Assembly: GCA_029210225.1 (NCBI GenBank)
Contig: JARGOJ010000681.1
Location: 1 to 5,275, forward strand
From: Planctomycetota bacterium
GTDB taxonomy: Bacteria > Planctomycetota > J058 > JARGOJ01
DNA length: 5,275 nucleotides
Reading direction: 5' to 3'
The notes below the pieces were generated by a model. That model was not told where the DNA came from and did no database searches. It saw only the letters and a list, made by a program, of their open reading frames with translations. Below are positions 1-4,603 of this stretch, piece after piece. Made by a program: the position numbers and the translations under genes. The stretch's first letter is position 1, and each line of letters opens with the position of its first letter.

Positions 1-243
1 AATCAACCGGACCCTGCTGGTGCGCAACATGAACTGGCGCTTCTGGAAATAGGAGACCAGGGCGCCCGTGCCCCAGAAAAGCGCGAACAAGATGACAAAG
101 AGCATGAATAGAGAAAACACACCTATCGAACCGGTCTGTTCAGAGTCTCTTTTCGGGTCGCCAAGAACCAAAGTGATCTCTGGATTCGTGGTCGTATCCA
201 ATTCATCAAGGGGTATAGAGTCGCCAACCTCGTAGTCTTTCAT
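1..243 (-). CDS. Membrane protein of unknown function (N-terminal part; runs off left edge)
   Basis: An open frame of 81 codons starts with ATG at 243-241 and runs without a stop to base 1, so the C-terminus is outside the window. The N-terminal ~38 residues are acidic and polar (begins MKDYEVGDSIPLDELD). One strong hydrophobic segment follows at about residues 39-63 (FSLFMLFVILFALFWG core), and then a basic stretch with Gln, Lys and Arg (FQKRQFMLRTSRVRL). The layout fits a membrane protein whose first helix is seen here. A GAGGA element about 11 bases upstream of the ATG could be the ribosome binding site, though the spacing is rather long. The gene lies 92 bp downstream of the ROK-like gene on the same strand, so co-transcription is possible. 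I do not recognise the family. A resemblance to small DUF3592-like membrane proteins is only an impression. The frame being open with a start and a TM segment supports a real gene. Confidence 0.6.
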   Translation of the reverse strand, partial: MKDYEVGDSIPLDELDTTTNPEITLVLGDPKRDSEQTGSIGVFSLFMLFVILFALFWGTGALVSYFQKRQFMLRTSRVRLI

Positions 244-335
244 TCCAGTTTCGGTCCTCTCCGAATTCCATATTAACGCAATCGTGAAAACTAGATAGCG
301 GAATCAGCAGGGAAATCAGTGTGTGACTTGGGTGG

Positions 336-1328
336 CTAGAGCAGTAAGTCTTCAAGGGCGAGAAAACCAGCGTCGTTGGTGCTATCGATCGTGGACGGTG
401 TGAACTCAGCGGCTTCAATCTTTTCCAAGCGCGGAGAGCGTCGCGTCCACGACTCGATGAGCGCACGGGAAAAATCAGCGGAGACATCAGGGGAAGCGCC
501 GACTACGAGACGTCGCAAATCGAATAGCACAAAGACGTTGGCGAGGGAGAAGCAGAGGACGTCCAGTATATCCGTAAGGAGTTTTGTGTCCGTGGATCTG
601 GACTTGGGATGTGTTTGAAAATCGGACCATGCATCGTTCACGGTTTGAGCTTTACCCAGCTCTTGGCTGTGTGCTAGCAGTTCTCCCAGGGGTCGTGATT
701 TGAGGACCCCCTTCTCATTGGAAATCAAAGAGTCGATGCTTTGCTTGCCTAAATACAGAAAAAGCAGCCGTTCATTGGGACCATTGGAGACAAGAGCCCG
801 AGCGGCGAGCGCACGCCACGGAGGCGCCACAGTGACAGCGCAGCTCGGAGCTGCTTGTTTCAAGGCGTGTTCAAGTCTAGTCGGCAACTCAGTGACAAGA
901 GGCCCCACCGACGTGGCGTCGTGAAGCTCTGATGCAATGACGACCCCCGCGCCGAGGCAATCTGGGGTGAGGGTCCGCTCGAAGAGAGTTCGGGTGGTCA
1001 CGTCGATGCGCTTTGGGCTCTCAACTGACTTGTAAAATTTCTCACCGGCGAGTTCACCGAGGAGGTTGATCCGGGCACATTCGACTCGGGATGGGGTGAC
1101 CGTGAGGCCGAGAACATACCGTGAATCGGAGTTGAGGAAGAGCGGTGTTTTAGGTCGCCCGTTGGTCAGGGTGGGCTTGCCTTCTCGTAGGATCTCTTGT
1201 TGGAGCAAGGATCGAACGACGTCGCCTAGGGTGTTGGGGCGCCATTTTAGTTCTTGAGACAGCTCCCAGCGACAGAGACCAGGGCTGCTCCAGAGCTTGG
1301 CCATGGCTTTGAGTTCACGGCGCTTCAT
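336..1328 (-). CDS. Degenerate ROK-family (NagC/XylR-like) transcriptional regulator
   Basis: The product is 330 residues, slightly shorter than typical ROK repressors (about 380-400). Residues ~1-66 form a winged helix-turn-helix: LSQELKWRPNTLGDVV looks like the HTH, followed by LLQQEILREG and a wing with NGRPKTPLFLN, as in NagC/Mlc-type repressors. From residue 71, YVLGLTV...INLLGEL parallels the start of the ROK sugar-kinase fold, but the phosphate-binding DxGxT motif is absent. Around residues 200-240, where ROK proteins carry the His plus CxCGxxGCxE zinc motif, no such cysteines occur. The C-terminal part (LLTDILDVLCFSLANVFVLFDLRRLVVGAS, then a final NDAGFLALEDL) matches the ROK C-terminal helix and strand pattern. 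ATG at 1328 is the only start in this open frame; an AGGA lies 6 bases upstream. I infer a DNA-binding regulator whose effector domain no longer binds or phosphorylates sugars in the usual way. Its target is unknown; the divergent nuclease gene or itself are candidates. Confidence 0.8.
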   Translation of the reverse strand: MKRRELKAMAKLWSSPGLCRWELSQELKWRPNTLGDVVRSLLQQEILREGKPTLTNGRPKTPLFLNSDSRYVLGLTVTPSRVECARINLLGELAGEKFYKSVESPKRIDVTTRTLFERTLTPDCLGAGVVIASELHDATSVGPLVTELPTRLEHALKQAAPSCAVTVAPPWRALAARALVSNGPNERLLFLYLGKQSIDSLISNEKGVLKSRPLGELLAHSQELGKAQTVNDAWSDFQTHPKSRSTDTKLLTDILDVLCFSLANVFVLFDLRRLVVGASPDVSADFSRALIESWTRRSPRLEKIEAAEFTPSTIDSTNDAGFLALEDLLL

Positions 1329-1375
1329 GGGTGGTCCTGGGGTGACTGGGAGAGGTTCGGCTCGGGCTTGGTCAT
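1325..1375 (-). CDS. Possible 16-codon upstream ORF overlapping the regulator start (ATGA)
   Basis: ATG at 1375-1373 opens a 16-codon frame (MTKPEPNLSQSPQDHP) whose TGA at 1327-1325 overlaps the regulator's ATG as ATGA, the classic arrangement for translational coupling. It has no ribosome binding site of its own. The -10 element predicted at 1383-1388 would place the transcript start about at 1376-1377, so the ORF would be essentially leaderless. It is too short to judge by composition and may be a chance frame. Confidence 0.2.
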   Translation of the reverse strand: MTKPEPNLSQSPQDHP

Positions 1376-1382
1376 AGCGCTA

Positions 1383-1410
1383 ATTATCATGGCGATAAAA
1401 AAGAAATCAA
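1383..1410 (-). promoter_or_regulatory. Candidate sigma70-type promoter of the ROK-like regulator
   Basis: Read on the minus strand, TTGATT (1410-1405; 4 of 6 consensus) is separated by 16 bases from GATAAT (1388-1383; 5 of 6). Transcription would start near 1376 and give a leader of about 48 bases before the regulator ATG. This is the best -35/-10 pair I found upstream of this gene. It is a pattern match only. Confidence 0.45.
1384..1398. promoter_or_regulatory. Inverted repeat over the -10 region, candidate operator
   Basis: TTATC (1384-1388) and GATAA (1394-1398) form a 5-bp inverted repeat with a 5-base centre. It overlaps the -10 element and spacer of the candidate regulator promoter. 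ROK repressors bind short A/T-rich inverted repeats, so autoregulation is a reasonable inference. Five-bp arms occur often by chance. Confidence 0.25.
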
Positions 1411-1743
1411 GGGAGCGAGGCTGAGATATCAAGCCATTGAAGAGATCGGGAAACTCTAATAAGCGAAGTTGGATTTGTTTGTTTTTATTGTTTCCCATAT
1501 CTTCAGGGACAAGGCAAGCTTGACCTATACTTCTCCAGGCTCTCGGATTGGGTGTGCGACACAGGCGATGTTTGGAGGCGTTTCCTATTTAGGCTTTGTG
1601 GGTCCTTGATTGGGGAACTAGGGGGGAGTTGGATAAGGGAATGTTAAAGTTTTAGGCAATTCATCTTTATAGTTGGATGTGAGGTGGCGGCTCTGTGGCA
1701 AACTATAGCTGTTCAGAATTGAAAGTCGAAGTTTGGCCAGGCT
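1411..1743. other. Rest of the divergent intergenic region between regulator and nuclease genes
   Basis: This stretch has no convincing ORF, tRNA or intrinsic terminator on either strand. It contains a T-rich patch around 1475-1500, a G-rich tract at 1612-1639 with runs of 4, 6, 2 and 3 G, and a weak promoter candidate for the nuclease gene at 1644-1673. A TTGACC at about 1520 has no acceptable -10 at 17 bases. The leader of the nuclease transcript would be about 65 bases if the 1644-1673 promoter is used. Confidence 0.4.
1644..1673 (+). promoter_or_regulatory. Weak promoter candidate for the nuclease gene
   Basis: TTAAAG (1644-1649; 3 of 6) is 18 bases upstream of TATAGT (1668-1673; 5 of 6). 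The -10 is good and the -35 poor, with a spacer one base longer than ideal. It lies about 70 bases before the ATG at 1744. Nothing better is visible in the 415-bp intergenic region. Confidence 0.3.
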
Positions 1744-2634
1744 ATGAAATCAAAGCGTGCGAGCAATCGCCGGATGAATTCGACTCCGAATCTTCAGCCG
1801 GTCGGAATCGATAAGAAACAGGTTACTTGGGTTGCCATCACAATGATCGGTGTGCTCCTCATTGCCCTGATTTTGCCCTTGGCTTTCATTATCCAAGATT
1901 CTGGGGATGTTGAGGTCAAATCGAAGAAGAGCCTGAAGATCGCCCAGAAAGAGCCCGTGAAAGACGCCAAGACAGGCGACGAGCCGATTGGGAAAGTCGA
2001 GACTCTGAAGGTCAAGAGACCCAACTTCAAGGCTCCGAAGACTCCAAGTCTTCCTGGGGATTCGAACGATACATTCGGGTTGAGCTTTGATCCTGTTGGG
2101 GAGACGGAGACAGTCGAGGTCAAGAAGGTCATCGACGGCGATACGCTGTTACTTGGGGATGGACGTAAGCTCCGCCTGCTTGGCATTCAAGCTCCTGGAG
2201 GGTCATCCGTCGAGGCTAAAAGCGCGACCGCTCAACTGAAGAGGAGGGTCGAAGGGAAGTCTGTCACGCTTAGCTTCGACGAAAAGAAGTCCGATCGATA
2301 CAAGCGCGTTCTCGCTTATGTCTTTTACGACGGAGTCTTCATTAATGGTTGGATGGTGGGTAACGGCTACGGCTACCACTCAGAGTGGAAGCCCAACACC
2401 CGCCACACTGAGCTGTTGGTCACCTTGCAAGGAACGGCGAGGGCCAAGAAGCGAGGTTTCTGGGCTTTGGAGAAAGACGTCGAAGATCACTACTTGTCCT
2501 ATCAGCGCTCTCGATATTTCCATAGGCCGAAGTGCAAGCGTGTTGCCAAGGCGAAGTCCACGCCGGATAAACTTCGGAATCGGGATGAGGCCTTCGAGAA
2601 GTCCTTGATTCCCTGTAACGACTGCAATCCATAA
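1744..2634 (+). CDS. Membrane-anchored staphylococcal-nuclease-like protein with C-terminal His/Cys zinc module
   Basis: The product is 296 residues. It has a basic N-terminus (MKSKRASNRR...DKK) and one hydrophobic helix at ~27-50, which predicts an N-in signal anchor with the rest outside the cytoplasm. A Lys-rich linker (~51-120) leads to an SNase/TNase domain at ~122-243: VIDGDTLLL (129-137), RKLRLLGIQAPG (141-152), DRYKRVLAYVF (184-194), and GFWA (238-241). The conserved DGDT Asp (D133), the RLL Arg (R144) and the YKR Arg (R188) are present. The metal/catalytic positions normally reading D-T/A-P-E read Q149-A-P-G152, so the Asp and Glu are missing. The C-terminal ~40 residues (YFHRPKC...IPCNDCNP) place H260, C264, C291 and C294 as an Ada-like metal-binding module. 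Start: ATG at 1744 has only a weak AGG upstream; Met11 is an alternative. It may be an altered nuclease or a nucleic-acid-binding protein. Confidence 0.85.
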   Translation: MKSKRASNRRMNSTPNLQPVGIDKKQVTWVAITMIGVLLIALILPLAFIIQDSGDVEVKSKKSLKIAQKEPVKDAKTGDEPIGKVETLKVKRPNFKAPKTPSLPGDSNDTFGLSFDPVGETETVEVKKVIDGDTLLLGDGRKLRLLGIQAPGGSSVEAKSATAQLKRRVEGKSVTLSFDEKKSDRYKRVLAYVFYDGVFINGWMVGNGYGYHSEWKPNTRHTELLVTLQGTARAKKRGFWALEKDVEDHYLSYQRSRYFHRPKCKRVAKAKSTPDKLRNRDEAFEKSLIPCNDCNP

Positions 2635-2803
2635 TTTCTTTTCTGCTTTGACAGGGTCCCCCGAGGCTTAGGTCTATTAGCGCAGACTCCGGTTGTTCAA
2701 TTAGAACTTCTTGACTGTATGCGTGAGAACTATGTCTCCAATCATTAAAAATCTATCGTTGCCTCTATCCCAGCGACGGCGCAGCTCCCTCGATTTTCAA
2801 TAC
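2635..2803. other. Spacer between the nuclease gene and the tRNA cluster
   Basis: This contains a promoter candidate for the tRNAs (2648-2678) and otherwise nothing I can name. I found no hairpin followed by a T tract after the nuclease stop, so readthrough from the nuclease gene into the tRNAs is possible. A GTCT/AGAC four-bp repeat near 2672-2688 is too weak to call. Confidence 0.4.
2648..2678 (+). promoter_or_regulatory. Candidate promoter of the tRNA cluster
   Basis: A perfect TTGACA (2648-2653) is followed after 19 bases by TCTATT (2673-2678; 4 of 6) and a GC-containing discriminator (agcgcag), a trait of stable-RNA promoters. The spacer is longer than optimal, and the start would be about 120 bases before the first tRNA, so the call is tentative. 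Confidence 0.3.
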
Positions 2804-2876
2804 GAGGACGTGGCCGAACTGGAAAGGCACTCGAGTCCGAATCGGGAGATTGAGGGTTCAAGTCCCTCCGTTCTCA
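2804..2876 (+). tRNA. trnR(ccg): tRNA-Arg(CCG)
   Basis: A full cloverleaf can be folded by eye. Acceptor GAGGACG pairs with CGTTCTC (one G-U). The D arm is GCCG/AGGC with GG at 18-19. The anticodon stem is CTCGA/TCGGG with loop GTCCGAA, anticodon CCG at 2837-2839, reading CGG. The T arm is GAGGG/CCCTC with loop TTCAAGT. Discriminator A is at 2876. The arginine identity elements A20 and C35 are present. The 3' CCA is not encoded (ATTCA follows), so it must be added by nucleotidyltransferase. It is the first tRNA of a four-gene cluster. Confidence 0.93.
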
Positions 2877-2938
2877 TTCAATGGACGCGATTTTGTCAAT
2901 TGCTTCCCGCCAGAATAGGCAGCTAAATCTTGCTATTC

Positions 2939-3012
2939 GGGTGTTTAGCTCAGTGGTCGAGAGCGCGCGGCTTATATCCGCGAGAGCGAAGGTTCGATTC
3001 CTTCAACACCTA
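2939..3012 (+). tRNA. trnI(uau): tRNA-Ile(UAU), decoding AUA
   Basis: Acceptor GGGTGTT pairs with AACACCT (G-U at the first pair). The D arm is GCTC/GAGC. The anticodon stem is CGCGG/CCGCG with loop CTTATAT, so the anticodon is TAT at 2973-2975. The T arm is GAAGG/CCTTC with loop TTCGATT. Discriminator A, no encoded CCA. The fold leaves no room for another anticodon register because both stems are perfect. Most bacteria read AUA with a CAU tRNA whose C34 is changed to lysidine by TilS; a UAU isoleucine tRNA is a less common direct solution. AUA codons do occur in neighbouring genes (for example twice in the partial gene at 1-243 and twice in the gene starting at 4634). Confidence 0.93.
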
Positions 3013-3060
3013 TTCAAACAGACAAAAACAATCGTTGATCATTAACACTGGGGATAAACC

Positions 3061-3150
3061 ATGATTGTGCTCAAGCGCAAGCGCAGACCACGAAAAGCAT
3101 CGGATGTTCATACGAAATCAATAGGAACAATGACCGACGAATTGATTTGA
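3061..3150 (+). CDS. Possible 29-residue basic small protein between two tRNA genes
   Basis: ATG at 3061 opens a 29-codon frame ending in TGA at 3148-3150. The peptide starts MIVLKRKRRPRKASDV and is strongly basic in its first half. A GGGGA element about 6 bases upstream of the ATG resembles a ribosome binding site. The ORF fills most of the otherwise unexplained 155-base spacer between tRNA-Ile and tRNA-Phe. I do not recognise it. At this length chance is a real alternative. Confidence 0.25.
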   Translation: MIVLKRKRRPRKASDVHTKSIGTMTDELI

Positions 3151-3167
3151 CTTAAAAATGAACACAT

Positions 3168-3239
3168 GGCTGGATGGCCCAATTGGTAGGGTACTTGACT
3201 GAAGATCAGGCGGTGTGGGTTCAAGTCCCACTTCAGCTA
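3168..3239 (+). tRNA. trnF(gaa): tRNA-Phe(GAA)
   Basis: Acceptor GGCTGGA pairs with TTCAGCT (two G-U pairs). The D arm is GCCC/GGGT with loop AATTGGTA. The anticodon stem is CTTGA/TCAGG with loop CTGAAGA, anticodon GAA at 3201-3203. The T arm is GTGGG/CCCAC with loop TTCAAGT. The discriminator is A, as expected for phenylalanine. No CCA is encoded. It is 27 bases upstream of tRNA-Cys, so these two are very likely in one transcript. Confidence 0.93.
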
Positions 3240-3266
3240 TCCGTATTAAAGATTGAAATTAAACAT

Positions 3267-3340
3267 GGCTTACGATGTCAGGTGGTCCTGGCCCTTGTTT
3301 GCAAAACAAGTGCATATCGGTTCAATCCCGACGTAGGCCT
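3267..3340 (+). tRNA. trnC(gca): tRNA-Cys(GCA)
   Basis: Acceptor GGCTTAC pairs with GTAGGCC (one G-U). The anticodon stem is CTTGT/ACAAG with loop TTGCAAA, anticodon GCA at 3301-3303. Discriminator U at 3340 is the hallmark of cysteine tRNAs. No CCA is encoded. Irregularities: the first bases after the acceptor are GA rather than U8-purine, the D stem is only about three pairs (GTC/GGC), and the outermost T-stem pair is A-C. It is last in the cluster and is followed 19 bases later by the terminator. Confidence 0.88.
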
Positions 3341-3359
3341 TTTAAGCGTATCTATACGA

Positions 3360-3391
3360 CCCCGCATCGCGTTCGCGATGCGGGGTTTTTT
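3360..3391 (+). terminator. Intrinsic terminator of the tRNA cluster
   Basis: CCCCGCATCGC (3360-3370) and GCGATGCGGGG (3375-3385) form a perfect 11-bp, very GC-rich stem with a GTTC loop, followed by six T (3386-3391). It ends the tRNA transcript. A 5-bp inverted repeat CGTAT/ATACG (3347-3358) immediately precedes the stem. The next gene's ATG is only 25 bases after the T tract. Confidence 0.95.
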
Positions 3392-3405
3392 AATTTCGAA
3401 AGATT

Positions 3406-3411
3406 GGAGAG
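3406..3411 (+). promoter_or_regulatory. Ribosome binding site fixing the start at 3417
   Basis: GGAGAG lies 5 bases before ATG 3417. It is the reason for choosing this start over the frame's longer extension, which would run back through the terminator and two tRNA genes. Confidence 0.75.
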
Positions 3412-3416
3412 AATCA

Positions 3417-3743
3417 ATGGGCTGGGCGCGCTTTTATATTGAGAAACTGACGCAGGGAGAGACTGTTGCTTTCCGTCCCCGGGGACATTCTATGAAGGGC
3501 AAGATCGCCTCTGGGCAGTTGGTCAAAGTTCGCCCAATTGGGGCTTGCGAAGAACTTTCAATAGACGACATTGTGCTGTGCCGGGTTCGGGGCAATGACT
3601 ACCTGCACTTGGTGACAGCGACGGATAAGGATCGCTATCAGATCGGCAATAATCGTGGCTTCATTAACGGTTGGATTCACAAGAGCAAGGTCTTTGGGCT
3701 TTGCATTGAGATTGAGGGTAAGGCCGTGAAGCTGAAGACTTAA
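3417..3743 (+). CDS. Small S24/S26-type peptidase-domain protein with apparent Ser-His pair
   Basis: The product is 108 residues, with no signal peptide or membrane helix, so it is predicted cytosolic. RPRGHSMKGKIASGQLVKV (20-38) matches the GxSMxP...GD box of the LexA/signal-peptidase superfamily, with S25 as the nucleophile equivalent. DIVLCRVRGNDYLHLV (51-66) matches the following beta-strand block, with H64 where bacterial enzymes have the general-base Lys. YQIGNNRGFINGWI...VFGLC (74-96) matches the GDnn...D...v.G block. Eukaryotic/archaeal-type signal peptidases (S26B) use Ser-His, so a catalytic dyad is plausible, but the substrate is unknown. Known S26 enzymes are larger and membrane-bound; LexA-like proteins add an HTH. 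This has neither. No separate promoter is evident between the tRNA terminator and the ATG; TTTAAT at 3389-3394 could be a -10. It converges on the next gene with a 4-base overlap. Confidence 0.8.
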   Translation: MGWARFYIEKLTQGETVAFRPRGHSMKGKIASGQLVKVRPIGACEELSIDDIVLCRVRGNDYLHLVTATDKDRYQIGNNRGFINGWIHKSKVFGLCIEIEGKAVKLKT

Positions 3744-4501
3744 GAGGCTTCGTTCCATTCCGTGAGCATCTTCGAGAACTCTTCACCGAATGAGTAAGCA
3801 TCCCCTGGCCACCGTGCCGTCACTAGATTCTTGTCTCTGACAACAAAACCTCGGCTCAATTTGGCAGGGCTATCCCTAAACAGTGAATTGGGCCCGGGGT
3901 CAAAGTTCTTTTTATCTTTAAGAGCCTGACGGACTTCATCCTCAACGCTCGTTGGGTAAGTCCGGTAGTAACGGCCGAGCCAGAGTCCGGTGAGTAGCCA
4001 CGCCGACATCTCCATAGCCTTTGGCAACGCGGTGACCTTGCGATCGTAGATGACGCTCTGCCCACTGTCCGCGTCTTTTGCCCGGGCCAGAACAACGACG
4101 CCATGGCAGATAGCCGCGACGGGGGTCCCTTGTTTCATTGCCTTGGCTACAAAGTTCTGCAGATCCTTCGATTCCAGGTAGGTCTTCATGCCCGGCGCGT
4201 GACCACCAGGGAGAATCACTGCGTCGCACTCCATGTTCTCTAGCTCGGAGTATTTCTGAGGCTTTTGGAAGGCCCCTGTCTTGACGAGCGCCGTGTGGGC
4301 GTCGCGAGCATCGGCTCTCGCTCTTAAGAAGCGCCAGGGGCCCAGACCCGCGCCAGTGAGCATCCTCTCATCAAGGCAGGCACTTCGACCCTCCGGGGTG
4401 ACGAAGACGATCTCATGGCCCTTTCTGGTCAGCTCTTGCCAGGGGATGGCGACCTCTGTGGGGTCCGAGCCCTGATCGGAGAGGGGCATCACTATTTTCA
4501 T
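3740..4501 (-). CDS. DJ-1/PfpI family protein (class I glutamine-amidotransferase-like fold)
   Basis: The product is 253 residues, cytosolic by composition. KIVMPLSDQGSDPTEVAIPWQEL (2-24) is the first strand and helix, with E16 as the conserved acidic residue next to the active site. HEIVFVTPEG (29-38) is strand two. CDAVILPGGHAPG (92-104) and VAAICHGVVVLA (128-139) hold the nucleophile elbow with C132 followed by H133. It is longer than PfpI proteases (about 170) and closer in size to Hsp31/glyoxalase-III-like members, with extra C-terminal material (~175-253). Family members act as glyoxalases/deglycases, chaperones or peptidases; which applies here cannot be told. Start: ATG 4501 has GGGA 6 bases upstream and is preferred to an in-frame TTG at 4507, which would abut that site. 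Its TAA (3742-3740) overlaps the convergent gene's TAA through TTAA. Confidence 0.88.
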   Translation of the reverse strand: MKIVMPLSDQGSDPTEVAIPWQELTRKGHEIVFVTPEGRSACLDERMLTGAGLGPWRFLRARADARDAHTALVKTGAFQKPQKYSELENMECDAVILPGGHAPGMKTYLESKDLQNFVAKAMKQGTPVAAICHGVVVLARAKDADSGQSVIYDRKVTALPKAMEMSAWLLTGLWLGRYYRTYPTSVEDEVRQALKDKKNFDPGPNSLFRDSPAKLSRGFVVRDKNLVTARWPGDAYSFGEEFSKMLTEWNEAS

Positions 4502-4527
4502 TCTCAATCCCTTTCTTGGACAGCGGG

Positions 4528-4555
4528 ATATTAGATCAATTGCGCGTCATCAAAA
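4528..4555 (-). promoter_or_regulatory. Weak promoter candidate for the DJ-1/PfpI gene
   Basis: On the minus strand, TAATAT (4533-4528) lies 16 bases downstream of TTTTGA (4555-4550). The -10 has 4 of 6 consensus bases and the -35 is poor. The leader to the ATG at 4501 would be about 20 bases. Confidence 0.25.
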
Positions 4556-4572
4556 GGCTTTGCATGTGAATT

Positions 4573-4601
4573 TTGACAAAGATTTAGGTTTTTATTAGGT
4601 T
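4573..4601 (+). promoter_or_regulatory. Candidate promoter of the zinc-ribbon kinase-like gene
   Basis: A perfect TTGACA (4573-4578) is 17 bases upstream of TAGGTT (4596-4601), which keeps the important T1, A2 and T6 of the -10. An alternative -10, TGtGCTAAT (4603-4611, extended type), would place the start almost on the ribosome binding site and is less likely. Confidence 0.4.
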
Positions 4602-4603
4602 TT
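4584..4603 (+). repeat. Tandem 9-bp direct repeat TTAGGTTTT, 11-bp period
   Basis: TTAGGTTTT occurs at 4584-4592 and again at 4595-4603, one DNA helical turn apart, within the spacer and -10 of the candidate promoter. Two same-face half-sites are a common layout for a dimeric regulator. The T-rich composition makes chance possible. Confidence 0.4.

Noticed and set aside
206..487. A 93-codon minus-strand frame.
   Set aside because: It overlaps the 3' end of the ROK-like gene and the start of the membrane gene in another frame, and its composition is not protein-like.
1794..2186. A 130-codon minus-strand frame opposite the nuclease gene.
   Set aside because: It is a Ser/Pro-rich shadow of a gene with recognisable SNase motifs on the plus strand.
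2711..2926. A 71-codon plus-strand frame.
   Set aside because: It runs through tRNA-Arg(CCG), has no family resemblance and no good ribosome binding site.
3147..3167. A TTGACT just before tRNA-Phe as a promoter.
   Set aside because: The tRNA begins about 20 bases after it, leaving no room for a -10 and start site upstream of the mature tRNA.
2804..3340. The tRNA cluster as an integration site for a mobile element.
   Set aside because: I saw no integrase gene, no duplicated tRNA 3' end and no phage-like gene in the window.
3174..3416. An 81-codon upstream extension of the S26-like frame, starting at 3174.
   Set aside because: It would translate through tRNA-Phe, tRNA-Cys and the terminator. 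ATG 3417 has a good ribosome binding site and begins the recognisable domain.
4502..4507. An in-frame TTG start two codons upstream of the DJ-1/PfpI ATG.
   Set aside because: The GGGA ribosome binding site would abut the TTG; it is correctly spaced for ATG 4501.
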